Assembly (NCBI RefSeq): GCF_034259205.1
Contig: NZ_CP139487.1
Location: 310,001-374,000 of the forward strand
DNA from: Peredibacter starrii
GTDB lineage: Bacteria; Bdellovibrionota; Bacteriovoracia; Bacteriovoracales; Bacteriovoracaceae
Length of the DNA: 64,000 nucleotides
Reading direction: 5' to 3'
This document shows, in pieces, positions 32,905-42,194 of this stretch. Every line of letters starts with the position of its first letter. Position 1 is the stretch's first letter. Below the pieces are notes generated by a model. That model ran no database searches, had not been told where the DNA came from, and saw nothing but the letters and a program-made list of their open reading frames with translations. Both the position numbers and the translations under genes were made by a program.

Positions 32905-34264
32905 AGCAACGAAACTTCATTTCATTGGCATTGGTGGAATCGGCATGAGCGGTATCGCTGAGGTTCTTTTGGACCTTGGTTATAAAGTGTCTGGTTCTGA
33001 TCTCAATGCTTCGGCCGTGACTGAGAATCTTCAGAAGAAAGGTGCCGAAATTTTCATTGGCCATAAGGCCTCCAACGTCGAGGGTTCGACCCTGATCGTT
33101 TATAGTTCTGCAATTGATACTAAAAACCCGGAAGTCATTCGCGCCACTGAATTAGAAATTCCGATGATCCGTCGAGCAGAGATGCTGGCAGAACTTATGC
33201 GTTTAAAGTTTGGTATTGCAGTAGCGGGTTCTCACGGTAAGACGACGACCACTAGTTTGATTGCGACAATTTTTCAGGAAGCAAAACTAGATGCGACTCA
33301 CATCATCGGCGGAATTGTTCGTAACCTTGGTGGTAACGCCAAGAAAGGTGATGGTCAGTATTTAATCGCTGAAGCGGATGAATCAGATGGTTCATTCCTG
33401 CTCTTGAATCCCATCATGGCGGCAGTGACCAATATTGATAACGATCACCTTGATCACTACGGTACTGAAGATAAAATTGTTGATGCTTTCGTGGAATTTG
33501 TGAACAGACTTCCTTTTTACGGAAGAGTTGCTCTGAATGCTAACGATGCCACTTCGCTTTCAATTAAGTCGCGAGTAAAGCGTCCGATTATTTGGTACGG
33601 AATTGAGTTAGAAAGAGGCGAAGCGGACTACGTGGCAAAGAACGTAGAACTCTCTGCAGGTGGAACTCAGTTTGATCTTTATTTTAAAGGTGAGAAACTG
33701 ACTCGTATCCAAACCAATCTCATGGGCATGCATAACGTATCTAATACTCTTGCTGCCATCTCGCTTTCTCATGAAGCGGGTCTAGATATTAAAATGATTC
33801 AGCAGGGTCTACTGAGTTTCCAGGGCGTTGGTCGTCGTCTGGAAAAGCTCCATGAGAACAAGGAGTTTGTGGTGATTGATGATTACGGACATCACCCGAC
33901 TGAAGTTCGTGCCACTATATCAACCTTGAGACGTGTAGATCAACGTCCACTCTGTGTGGTGTTTGAACCTCACCGCTATACCCGCACTCAAAACTTCTGG
34001 AAAGAGTTCCAGGATTGTTTTGAAGGTTGCGATGAACTTTACCTCGCTCCCATTTATGCTGCCAGTGAAAAGCCGATAGATGGAATTACCTCTGAGGCGA
34101 TGGCAAAAGAAATGAAGTCCAAAGGTAAGAATGTGACTTTCATTTCATCACTTGATGAGATGAAGGGGATTTTGGAACACAGAAAGAATCAGAACTGCGT
34201 ATTCGTAACTTTAGGCGCGGGTGCCATTTCTAAAAAGATCCGTGAACTCGTAAAGAACCTATGA
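32888..34264 (+). CDS. murC: UDP-MurNAc:L-alanine ligase
   Basis: 458 residues. HFIGIGGIGMSGIAEVL (nucleotide-sugar site), GSHGKTTTTSL P-loop, AEADESDGSFLLL, TNIDNDHLDHYG, and DDYGHHPTEVRATI plus FEPHRYTRT in the C-terminal domain. It adds the first residue, L-Ala, to UDP-MurNAc. The intact Lys in this P-loop contrasts with the MurD-position protein. It overlaps murB by ATGA. Confidence 0.97.
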   Translation: MLGWLKATKLHFIGIGGIGMSGIAEVLLDLGYKVSGSDLNASAVTENLQKKGAEIFIGHKASNVEGSTLIVYSSAIDTKNPEVIRATELEIPMIRRAEMLAELMRLKFGIAVAGSHGKTTTTSLIATIFQEAKLDATHIIGGIVRNLGGNAKKGDGQYLIAEADESDGSFLLLNPIMAAVTNIDNDHLDHYGTEDKIVDAFVEFVNRLPFYGRVALNANDATSLSIKSRVKRPIIWYGIELERGEADYVAKNVELSAGGTQFDLYFKGEKLTRIQTNLMGMHNVSNTLAAISLSHEAGLDIKMIQQGLLSFQGVGRRLEKLHENKEFVVIDDYGHHPTEVRATISTLRRVDQRPLCVVFEPHRYTRTQNFWKEFQDCFEGCDELYLAPIYAASEKPIDGITSEAMAKEMKSKGKNVTFISSLDEMKGILEHRKNQNCVFVTLGAGAISKKIRELVKNL

Positions 34265-35160
34265 GTTTAGAAACAAAAGTCTCGGCCATTCAGGATTGCT
34301 CTTATCTTCCGAACTGTGATCTCACAAGTTACACCACGATGAGACTGTCTTCGAAAGGTAACTTGATTGAAGTTCGTTCGATTGAAGGGCTACAGAAACT
34401 TTTGCCACTATTAACGGCTGAGAAGCGCGAGTATCTGGTAGTAGGCTGGGGTGCCAATCAAATTCTTCCTGCGATTTGCGACAAGATTATTATTCATTTA
34501 GATTTTCCCTTCGATTCAACTTATCTGGAGGTTGCTCGTGACGAGTACATACTTCCGGCATCTCTTGGAATTAATCACCTCACCTCACATGCGGTGAAGT
34601 TTGGTCTAAAGGGTTGGGAAGTTTTCACGGGAATTCCTGCATCACTCGGTGGCGCCATCTATATGAATGCGGGAACGAACTTAGGTGAGATCGGAACATT
34701 GGTAAAGTCTGTTCAAGTGGTGACTAGAACCGGCGAGCTTCGCGAAGAGATCATTGATAAGACAAGTTTCTCATATCGCCATAACCACTTTTTAAAAGAT
34801 GGTGAAGTGATTGTAGGGGCAACGTTAGTTCATCTTGGAATGGATTCTACCATTCCTCAAAAGATAAAAGACTATTTGGAATATCGTAAGAAGACTCAAC
34901 CACTCGCAACTAAGAACTGTGGATGTGTGTTTAAAAATCCTCACAAGGAACTTCAGGCCGGCAGACTCATTGATCTTATGGGACTCAAGGCCCTCACAGT
35001 GGGCGGACTACGAGTTAGTCCAAAGCACGCCAACTTTATTGAGAACGGTGGCGCCTCAAATTGGGATCAATTCAAAGACCTGGTGGACACCATCCGTTTT
35101 CAAATGGACCACTTCTACGGAATTGAGTTTGAATTGGAAGTAAAAATCCCCTATCATTAA
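34261..35160 (+). CDS. murB: UDP-N-acetylenolpyruvoylglucosamine reductase
   Basis: 299-residue FAD enzyme that makes UDP-MurNAc. Motifs: YTTMRLSSKG, VVGWGANQILP, WEVFTGIPASLGGAIYMNAG (FAD site), FSYRHNHFL, KKTQPLATKNCGCVFKNP (catalytic Ser replaced in this region by Cys, a common variant) and AGRLIDLMGLK. It overlaps murC by ATGA and lies 3 bp before the ftsQ-like gene. Confidence 0.94.
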   Translation: MSLETKVSAIQDCSYLPNCDLTSYTTMRLSSKGNLIEVRSIEGLQKLLPLLTAEKREYLVVGWGANQILPAICDKIIIHLDFPFDSTYLEVARDEYILPASLGINHLTSHAVKFGLKGWEVFTGIPASLGGAIYMNAGTNLGEIGTLVKSVQVVTRTGELREEIIDKTSFSYRHNHFLKDGEVIVGATLVHLGMDSTIPQKIKDYLEYRKKTQPLATKNCGCVFKNPHKELQAGRLIDLMGLKALTVGGLRVSPKHANFIENGGASNWDQFKDLVDTIRFQMDHFYGIEFELEVKIPYH

Positions 35161-35163
35161 TTA

Positions 35164-35916
35164 ATGATCAGATTATTTTTAGTATCAATGGTGATCCTTC
35201 TGTCTATTAATGTTCAGGCAACTGTTCCTGACCGTTTTACTCAGAACAATATTAATTACCGGACTTATTTTGGCGAGTGTCCGTCAAAGTCGTCAGGCAT
35301 GTTGACCTTGATCTTAATGAAGGAATTCGAAAAGACGGGATCACTGAAAAGTGTGAAAGAAAAAATCCTGGATGAAAAACTCGACGAGAAATACTTCCTA
35401 TCTGATTACCGCATTTCATACAACCCAGTTATTAAAACATTGAAAATTCAACTCGAGTGTCCTGAGCCCCTTGCAAAAGTGCAGGTTTACAAACCAAACG
35501 GCGAAGAACATTACTCTGCGATATTAGGCGACAACGCCAAGATGTATGAGCCTCAGTATGAAAATTTGATGAAGGCCGAGAAACGTCTTAATCACAATTT
35601 ACCACTACTTGCGATCACGACTGAACAACTCGAGGGAAATGCCCCTACTGATCTGGCGATCTTCATTAAGAAAATGGAGCTTGATCTTCGGAAACAAGTT
35701 TCAGAAATTATATTGAGCAAAAACAACGATTTAACAATAATCTTTGCTCTTGGTGGAAAGGCCACTAGCGTTTTTATGGGTGCTGATCTTTGGGAAGAAA
35801 AACTTACGAAGCTTACTAAGGTTGTAGGATACGTGAGTAAGAACAAACGTTACCCAAGTAGCATCAACCTGGTAAATTCGAAAAAGGTTGTTGTCAAGTT
35901 TTCTGACAAAATCTAA
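35164..35916 (+). CDS. FtsQ-position protein with signal peptide
   Basis: 250 residues between murB and ftsA, where ftsQ belongs. The middle (~75-120: VKEKILDEKLDEKYFLSDYR, then ECPEPLAKVQVYKPNGEEHY) and the end (ALGGKATSVFMGADLWEEKL ... SSINLVNSKKVVVKF) follow the FtsQ beta-domain pattern, where a GxxxxLG segment and a terminal strand lead to FtsB binding. The N-terminus, however, reads like a cleavable signal peptide (MIRLFLVSMVILLSINVQA) with almost no cytoplasmic residues. It is therefore a divergent, perhaps periplasmic, FtsQ. An unrelated secreted protein is the alternative. Confidence 0.6.
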   Translation: MIRLFLVSMVILLSINVQATVPDRFTQNNINYRTYFGECPSKSSGMLTLILMKEFEKTGSLKSVKEKILDEKLDEKYFLSDYRISYNPVIKTLKIQLECPEPLAKVQVYKPNGEEHYSAILGDNAKMYEPQYENLMKAEKRLNHNLPLLAITTEQLEGNAPTDLAIFIKKMELDLRKQVSEIILSKNNDLTIIFALGGKATSVFMGADLWEEKLTKLTKVVGYVSKNKRYPSSINLVNSKKVVVKFSDKI

Positions 35917-35926
35917 ACTTTAACAG

Positions 35927-35951
35927 AGGCGAGAAACGCCTTAATATTTTT
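35927..35951 (+). terminator. Weak terminator-like hairpin before ftsA
   Basis: AGGCG-AGAAA-CGCCT (35927-35941) is followed by TAATATTTTT. The stem is only 5 bp, so partial termination at most. Confidence 0.35.
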
Positions 35952-35969
35952 AGTCAGAATGAATCTGCC

Positions 35970-35985
35970 CTCTTCTTCGGAAGAG
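35970..35985 (+). promoter_or_regulatory. UUCG hairpin in the ftsA leader
   Basis: CTCTTC-TTCG-GAAGAG is a perfect 6-bp stem capped by UUCG, 19 bp before the ATG and just upstream of the AAGGGA ribosome site. It has no T-run. It could stabilise the ftsA-ftsZ message 5' end or affect its translation. Confidence 0.4.
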
Positions 35986-36004
35986 TTATTGAGAAGGGAA
36001 TCTC

Positions 36005-37240
36005 ATGAGCACCAAAAGTGTCATTGTCGCTTTAGACATCGGTACGACGAAAGTCTGCACATTGATCGCGCACAAATCAGCCAAAAATTTAGAAATTTTG
36101 GGAGTAGGTTCTCATCCAAGTCACGGCCTTAAAAAAGGCTCAGTGGTTAATATTGAAAAAACTGTCGAGAGTATTCGCACTTCAATCGAAGAAGCAAAAC
36201 TCATGGCAGGGATCGAGGACTTAGAGTCTGCGACTGTTGGTATCGCAGGTAACCACATTTACTGTTTCAATTCTTCGGGTGTGGTTCCAGTTAAGAACAA
36301 AGAAATCAATCAATCTGACGTTGATCGTGTAGTAGAAGCTGCCAAAGCAGTTTTGATTCCATCTGATCGCGAAATCCTTCACGTCATTCCACAAGAGTTT
36401 AAAGTCGACAATACAGTTGGAATTAAAAACCCAATTGGTATGTGTGGCTCACGTTTAGAAGTAAACGTTCATATCGTTACAGGTAAGACTCCTCTGATCC
36501 ATAACCTGGTTAAGTGTGTGGAGCAAGCAGGGCTAAATGCTAACGAAGTCATCCTTCAACCTATCGCCTCTTCTCGTTCAGTTCTTTCTAACGAAGAAAA
36601 AGAACTAGGGGTAGTTCTCATCGATATCGGTGGTGGAACAACTGACGTAGCGGTGTGGAAAGACGGAAGCCTACTCCATTCTCAAATTATTCCACTTGGT
36701 GGAAATCACTTTACCAATGACTTAGCTGTGGCCTTGAAGATCCCTCACAATGAAGCGGAAAGGATCAAATTGGCCCACGGAACGGTCCTAAAAGCCGCCC
36801 AATTAAATGAAACTTATCTCACAGTTCAGGGCCTTTCTGGCACCAGACCGCGTGAGGTTTCTTTGAGTTTTATCGCGGAAGTACTTGGAGCTAGGGCAGA
36901 AGAGCTCTTTTCAGTGGTACGTGAACTGATCTTGGAAAAGAATTTGCATGGAGAGATCACTGGAGGCTTCGTGCTTACTGGTGGAGGTGCTCTCATTAAG
37001 AATCTTCCTGAGCTGGCCGAGTTTATTTTGGAAAAGCCAGTGAAGATGGGTTATCCAACGGCCTTTGGTGGAATGACTACGGCCATGCAACACCCGAAGT
37101 TTTCAACTGTACTTGGTCTTCTTCAAGAGTCTAAACATGCTTCAGTAGCTGTGACACGTGAAGAGAAAGTACAAGACGAAACAGATATGTTTGATAAACT
37201 AGGTAAGTCTTTAAAAAACGTTTTCAAAGAGATTTTTTAA
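36005..37240 (+). CDS. ftsA: Cell division protein FtsA
   Basis: 411-residue actin-like ATPase that ties FtsZ to the membrane. [17 protein letters not shown] (phosphate 1), [14 protein letters not shown] (phosphate 2), [19 protein letters not shown] (adenosine site), and a C-terminal amphipathic helix ([16 protein letters not shown]) that acts as the membrane anchor. AAGGGA precedes the ATG. 17 bp separate it from ftsZ. Confidence 0.96.
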   Translation: MSTKSVIVALDIGTTKVCTLIAHKSAKNLEILGVGSHPSHGLKKGSVVNIEKTVESIRTSIEEAKLMAGIEDLESATVGIAGNHIYCFNSSGVVPVKNKEINQSDVDRVVEAAKAVLIPSDREILHVIPQEFKVDNTVGIKNPIGMCGSRLEVNVHIVTGKTPLIHNLVKCVEQAGLNANEVILQPIASSRSVLSNEEKELGVVLIDIGGGTTDVAVWKDGSLLHSQIIPLGGNHFTNDLAVALKIPHNEAERIKLAHGTVLKAAQLNETYLTVQGLSGTRPREVSLSFIAEVLGARAEELFSVVRELILEKNLHGEITGGFVLTGGGALIKNLPELAEFILEKPVKMGYPTAFGGMTTAMQHPKFSTVLGLLQESKHASVAVTREEKVQDETDMFDKLGKSLKNVFKEIF

Positions 37241-37257
37241 TTCCCGGAGGAATTCAT

Positions 37258-38910
37258 ATGTTCGATATCGCCGACAACGAAAACAATACTATCGGTGCCA
37301 AGATTAAAGTCATTGGCGTTGGTGGAGGCGGATGTAACGCTGTTAATACCATGATCCGTTCAGGCCTTAATGGGGTTGAATATATCGTTGCTAACACAGA
37401 CTCTCAGGCCCTTGCGGCTAACCTTGCTGGAACTAAAATCCAACTTGGTGGTAACGTAACTAAAGGTCTGGGCGCAGGCGCGAACCCGGAAGTTGGTCGT
37501 AAAGCTGCGATCGAAGATTATGAAAAACTATCTGAAGTTCTTCACGGTGCTGATATGGTTTTCGTAACTGCCGGTATGGGCGGTGGTACAGGAACTGGTG
37601 CTGCTCCAGTAATCGCAAAACTTGCTCGCGAAATGGGTGCTCTTACAGTTGGTGTAGTAACGAAGCCTTTCATGTTTGAAGGTAAGAAGCGTTCTCGCCA
37701 AGCTGAAGAAGGTATCCGTTCTCTTGAAGAATCAGTTGATTCCCTCATTTGTATTCCTAACCAGCGTCTTCTCCAACTTGCTGGCGAGAATCTATCTCTA
37801 GTAGATACTTTCAAAGCTGCTGATGAAGTTCTTCTGAACGCTGTTCAAGGTATTTCAGACCTGATCAATAACACAGGTCTAATCAACGCTGACTTCGCAG
37901 ACGTTTCAACTGTGATGACTAATAAGGGTCTATCTCTTATGGGTACAGGTATGGCGTCAGGTGCTGAGCGAGCTCTTAAGGCCGCTAAGCAAGCGATCAG
38001 CTCTCCTCTACTAGAAGATGTTTCAATCGACGGTGCTACTGGCATTATCATCAACATCACTGGTAACGGAACTCTTACAACACATGAAACTAACCAGGCT
38101 GTTACTCTAATCATGGAAGCTGCTGATGAAGATGCAGAAATCATCTTCGGTACAGTGATCGATGAATCAATGGGTGAAAACGTAAAAGTTACTGTGATCG
38201 CAACAGGTCTAGTGACTGCTCGTAAAGAAGCTTCAACTAATGGTTATACAACTGCGCGTCCGGCTCCAGTAATGGCCCAGCCAGTGATGGCACAGCCAAC
38301 TGTTGCTGCTCAACCGGTTATGTCTCAACCAGCTGTTGAAACTTACCAAGCTCCAGTAGCTCCGGCCGCTCCATCAATGAGAGTTGAAACTCCAGCTCCA
38401 AGAATGGAAACAAAAGTTGAAGCGGCTCCAATGAGAACTGAAGCTCCAGTTCAGCGCATGGAAGTTCGTCCAGAGCTACCAACTCAAGCGCCAACGATGA
38501 ACAAAAATACTGATTACGCCGTTAAGTCAGAAATGACTTTTGACTTCGATGAGCCACAAGCAGTTGAAGCGGCTCCAGTAAGAACTGAAGTTCCTGCTAA
38601 GCCGAAAATTAACTGGGCAGAAAAACTTCAGAACGCAGCTTCTAAGTATGAGTCACAGAAAAATTTCGAAACAAATACTGCGGCAGCTCCACAAGTGAAG
38701 CCTGCTCAAGTTGCTCCTGAGCGTACTGAGTATCATCACTTTGATGCTACAGAGCCAGTAGCAAATGCATCTAACCAGGCCGCTCAAAACCGCGAGAGCA
38801 GAATCAAGTCAATCGCCGAGAAACTTGGTTTCTTCAACTTCGATGAAGATGAATTCGATACTCCATCTTTCATGAAGAAGAATGAGCGCAATCACGACTC
38901 ACAAATCTAA
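37258..38910 (+). CDS. ftsZ: Cell division GTPase FtsZ with very long linker
   Basis: 550 residues against about 380-400 in most bacteria. The GTPase core is normal: GGGGCNAVN, tubulin signature GGGTGTG (108-114), NQRLL and [11 protein letters not shown]. From ~330 to ~530 runs a Pro/Ala/Val/Gln-rich linker with repeats such as PVMAQP, PVMSQP, PAPRMET and [13 protein letters not shown]. The C-terminal FtsA-binding peptide is [22 protein letters not shown] gives an excellent ribosome site. It is the last gene of the cluster and ends in a strong terminator. Confidence 0.97.
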   Translation: MFDIADNENNTIGAKIKVIGVGGGGCNAVNTMIRSGLNGVEYIVANTDSQALAANLAGTKIQLGGNVTKGLGAGANPEVGRKAAIEDYEKLSEVLHGADMVFVTAGMGGGTGTGAAPVIAKLAREMGALTVGVVTKPFMFEGKKRSRQAEEGIRSLEESVDSLICIPNQRLLQLAGENLSLVDTFKAADEVLLNAVQGISDLINNTGLINADFADVSTVMTNKGLSLMGTGMASGAERALKAAKQAISSPLLEDVSIDGATGIIINITGNGTLTTHETNQAVTLIMEAADEDAEIIFGTVIDESMGENVKVTVIATGLVTARKEASTNGYTTARPAPVMAQPVMAQPTVAAQPVMSQPAVETYQAPVAPAAPSMRVETPAPRMETKVEAAPMRTEAPVQRMEVRPELPTQAPTMNKNTDYAVKSEMTFDFDEPQAVEAAPVRTEVPAKPKINWAEKLQNAASKYESQKNFETNTAAAPQVKPAQVAPERTEYHHFDATEPVANASNQAAQNRESRIKSIAEKLGFFNFDEDEFDTPSFMKKNERNHDSQI

Positions 38911-38916
38911 AAACGA

Positions 38917-38945
38917 AAGGCCGGGCAACCGGCCTTTTTTTTTGC
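38917..38945 (+). terminator. Terminator after ftsZ
   Basis: AAGGCCGG-GCAA-CCGGCCTT (38917-38936), an 8-bp stem with a GNRA loop, runs into a long T tract. Confidence 0.9.
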
Positions 38946-39042
38946 TTCTTTTCACTACCGATGACAACTCAAAGACCTCACTAAAATTCAACGCTCCAGA
39001 AATTGTGTGGATAATCTTAATACCATCTTCTACGCTTCCTAA

Positions 39043-40620
39043 ATGATTACAAAAAATCAGCAAGGAATGGGTCTCATTGAGGCCCTGTTGGCTGTTGGAG
39101 TTCTGGGTGGATTGGCCCTGGTGATCAATCAATTTAGTAGAAATGCCGGCAAGGTTGTGACCAACCTTGAAATGAACGACGACATCAAAGTTACTCTGCA
39201 ACAGATTCAGGCCACACTATCTGACAGTGAAAACTGTACGAATACCTTTATTGGCAAACGTGCCAACAATGCGATCAATGTTGTTCAAGCGCTTAAGAAA
39301 AAAACTGCCATTGGCTTTGCTGACACTTTCAAAACAATGACCGCTAGTCCCACAGTTACCTATGGTCAAAAAACGCTCAAAATTAATTCTTACTCTCTCT
39401 CCGACGCGGGACCAGATGTTGAAGTTGCTACCTCTGGCACGACTCAACTACTAGTTGATTTTAATCGGGGCGGAAGAGGCGTTCAGGCAAACTCCATCAC
39501 CAAGAGAATCAATCTTCGTGTGGTTGTTGATGGCGCCGGTAATATTACAAGTTGTGTTGCCTTTGATTCGGTAACGACTGATATTTGGAAATTAGCGACC
39601 AATAACTTGGATATCTACTACGACACAGGCCATGTTGCGGTTGGTGTGGTTGCGCCTACTGCAAACCTTACCGTCAAGGCCGCGACCTTTCCTCTGCAAC
39701 CCGGTATTGCCATTCTAGGAAATGAATCGGGCGTTGCTGGTTGGAATCGCGCAGGTGTTTCATATAGTGATAGTACCAGTCCTGAGAGCTGGAGAGTTGC
39801 TGTATTCGGAAATTCTTCCCTCGAAGGAGAAGGGAAATTCGGAATAAATCAAAATGGCATTAATCGTTTCATCATTACTAAAAATGGCAACGTAGGTATT
39901 GGGACCACAAGACCCAATTGCGAAGTTACTTCTTGCGAAAACTCGGATAGTGGAAGAGTTCTTCATGTGCATTCTTCTGGCACAGGTTTGGGAGATGGAG
40001 CAACTGTCCTGCTTAGTTCTGATTCAATTGGGACAAATAACATTGTTGGAAGTCTGGCCTTCGGAAGTTCAACTCGTCCTGGATCAGATTCCAGAGTGGC
40101 GGGAATCACTGGGAACACCATCAGTCCCGCAGGATCTCCACTGGAAGGCAGAATGCTCTTCTGGACCAATACCAGCGGAACGCTTGTCTGGAACATGGTT
40201 TTGACTGAAGTAGGGGCCCTTTGGATTAGAGGAACTTTTGCCACCAATAATTTAACTGAACGTTCGGATGTACGTCTTAAGAACAACATTGTCTCGGTTA
40301 CGCATTCACTAGAAAGGCTTAATAAGCTACAGGGTCAGAGTTATGAGTTTAAAAATAGACCAGGAAAACATCTGGGTTTTATCGCACAAGAAGTTGAAAG
40401 AGAATTTCCTGAGATTGTGAAAACCGGTGAGAATGGTTTCAAGAGTCTTGCTTATTCAAGTTTGCTGGCCCCCATTATTAACTCTGTTAAAGAACTCAAT
40501 GCCTTATGGGAGGCCAAAGAAACAAGACTAAAAAATTTAAAAAAACAAAACAAAGAATTAAAAAATTTTTTGTGTGAGAAAGATCCGAGTGCCCCATTTT
40601 GTAAGAGGAACTCAATATGA
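39043..40620 (+). CDS. Pseudopilin-fibre-S74 chimera, copy 1
   Basis: 525 residues in four parts. (1) Type IV prepilin start: leader to Gly8, then MGLIEALLAVGVLGGLALVI with Glu at mature +5. (2) A ~160-residue head shared by all three copies, with NTFIGKRANN and INSYSLSDA. (3) A fibre-like region with GHVAVGVVAPTANLTV and NGNVGIGTTRPN. (4) A C-terminal peptidase S74 chaperone, SDVRLKNNI with catalytic-dyad Ser408 and Lys413 and LGFIAQEVEREFPEIV, then a coiled coil and two Cys. S74 domains trimerise phage tail spikes and cut themselves off. The mature protein is probably an anchored surface fibre or adhesin. It has no clear ribosome site; genes 2 and 3 follow by overlap. Confidence 0.88.
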   Translation: MITKNQQGMGLIEALLAVGVLGGLALVINQFSRNAGKVVTNLEMNDDIKVTLQQIQATLSDSENCTNTFIGKRANNAINVVQALKKKTAIGFADTFKTMTASPTVTYGQKTLKINSYSLSDAGPDVEVATSGTTQLLVDFNRGGRGVQANSITKRINLRVVVDGAGNITSCVAFDSVTTDIWKLATNNLDIYYDTGHVAVGVVAPTANLTVKAATFPLQPGIAILGNESGVAGWNRAGVSYSDSTSPESWRVAVFGNSSLEGEGKFGINQNGINRFIITKNGNVGIGTTRPNCEVTSCENSDSGRVLHVHSSGTGLGDGATVLLSSDSIGTNNIVGSLAFGSSTRPGSDSRVAGITGNTISPAGSPLEGRMLFWTNTSGTLVWNMVLTEVGALWIRGTFATNNLTERSDVRLKNNIVSVTHSLERLNKLQGQSYEFKNRPGKHLGFIAQEVEREFPEIVKTGENGFKSLAYSSLLAPIINSVKELNALWEAKETRLKNLKKQNKELKNFLCEKDPSAPFCKRNSI

Positions 40621-42194
40621 AGTTAAAGAGTTCTGGAATTGGATTGGTGGAAGTTCTATTGGCGGTAGGAATTCTGGGTGGCTTGACCTTGGTTATTGCT
40701 AAATTTAGTAATAATGCGAATAAAGTCACCAACAACGTTGAGACCAATAATGATATTGTTTCTGCTCTTCAACAAATACAGGCAATTCTTACGGATCCTG
40801 AAAGTTGTACAAATACTTTCATTGGTAAAAGAGCAAATAATACTCTGAATGCTGTTCAGGCACTTCGTCTAAAAAATAATTCTAGCTTTGTTGATGTGTT
40901 TCAGACCAAGACAGTTAATCCCAATATGACCTATGGCCAGAAGTTCCTGAAGATTAATTCTTATACGTTATCTGATGCTGCTGAAGATGTAGATGTGGCA
41001 AGTCTCGGAACGACCCATTTGTTGGTTAATTTTGATCGCGGAACAAAAGGTACACAAACCGAAAGTATTTCAAAAAAAATTAATCTTCGGGTGGTGGTGA
41101 ACGCTGCCGGAGATATCGTCAGTTGCGGAGCTTATAACACCGGCAAGAGTGAGCTCTGGAAGTTTGCTACTAATAACACAGATATATTCTTCTCTGGGGG
41201 AAATGTCTCTATAGGAGTACCCACTCCGACTGCAAACCTCACAGTTCGTGCCACCACGATGCCAGTGGCCTCCGGAGTTTCAATCATTGGTAATGAGGCC
41301 AGCAGTGCGGGTTGGAATAGATCAAGTATTAGTTTCATTGATCAGAGCAGCACCCACAATTGGCATATAAATATGTTTGGTTCTGCATCAAGTGAAGGCG
41401 AAGGAAAATTTGGAATAAACGGTGGACCTCGAGGAGCACCAGCAACGAATCGTTTTATTATTACCAAAGATGGGGATGTCGGAATCGGAACTTTGAATCC
41501 TTCTTGCGCATTTGTGGGTTGTCCCAATGGTATTGATTTTCAAGTTCATAATCCATCAACTAATCCCTTAGAGGGCGCCAATCTTATATTGAGTTCAGAA
41601 TCAGTTCTAACAAATAGCCTCGTTGGGGCCCTTGCCATGGGGACTTTAGGTACTACAGGTGCAGATAAAAGGGCCGCAGTAATAACGGGACAACTTTTTT
41701 CTGCCACACCTACCACATCAGGGAGTCTTGTTTTTTGGACCGCTCATAATGGAGTTAATGAGTGGAACATGATTTTGGACCGTGTGGGAAATCTGTGGGT
41801 TCGCGGAGACATTGCGGCCATTAGTCTTATTGCTCCTTCAGATCGACGACTTAAAAAAAATATTCGGCCGCTCAAAAATTCATTGAAACAGATATCGAAG
41901 TTAAGAGGAGTAAAATTTACCTGGAAAGAATCTGGTAAGAAGGATCTGGGGCTCATCGCTCAAGAAGTTGAAAAGGTCTATCCAGAACTAGTTTTTGAAA
42001 ATGAACAAGGTCTTAAGTCTGTTTCTTACTATGGTCTTCTGGCGCCGGTTGTTGATGCCATTCAGGAATTTTATAAAAAAATAATGACTCACGAGGATGA
42101 CTTAACATCTTTAAGGGACGACACCTTGGCGATGAAAACCTATCTGTGTCTTCGGGAATCCCATGCTTCTTTTTGTCAGAAAGGTCATAGATGA
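40617..42194 (+). CDS. Pseudopilin-fibre-S74 chimera, copy 2
   Basis: 525 residues, same architecture as copy 1. Prepilin cleavage after Gly7 (SGIGLVEVLLAVGILGG, Glu at +5), the conserved head (NTFIGKRANNTLN, TYGQKFLKINSYTLSD), fibre region (NVSIGVPTPTANLTV, DGDVGIGTLNPS), and S74 with SDRRLKKNI (Ser408, Lys413) and LGLIAQEVEKVYPELV. The tail coiled coil ends in CLRESHASFC. ATGA overlaps copy 1 and GAGGAAC serves as its ribosome site. Head and S74 parts are most alike among copies, while the middle segment that would form the exposed tip varies, as expected for adhesins of different specificity. Confidence 0.88.
   Translation: MKLKSSGIGLVEVLLAVGILGGLTLVIAKFSNNANKVTNNVETNNDIVSALQQIQAILTDPESCTNTFIGKRANNTLNAVQALRLKNNSSFVDVFQTKTVNPNMTYGQKFLKINSYTLSDAAEDVDVASLGTTHLLVNFDRGTKGTQTESISKKINLRVVVNAAGDIVSCGAYNTGKSELWKFATNNTDIFFSGGNVSIGVPTPTANLTVRATTMPVASGVSIIGNEASSAGWNRSSISFIDQSSTHNWHINMFGSASSEGEGKFGINGGPRGAPATNRFIITKDGDVGIGTLNPSCAFVGCPNGIDFQVHNPSTNPLEGANLILSSESVLTNSLVGALAMGTLGTTGADKRAAVITGQLFSATPTTSGSLVFWTAHNGVNEWNMILDRVGNLWVRGDIAAISLIAPSDRRLKKNIRPLKNSLKQISKLRGVKFTWKESGKKDLGLIAQEVEKVYPELVFENEQGLKSVSYYGLLAPVVDAIQEFYKKIMTHEDDLTSLRDDTLAMKTYLCLRESHASFCQKGHR

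Noticed and set aside
38270-38480. Repeats in ftsZ as a CRISPR or minisatellite
   Set aside because: The repeats are in-frame Pro/Ala-rich codons of a linker with imperfect units; no spacers of constant size. No CRISPR array was seen anywhere in the window.
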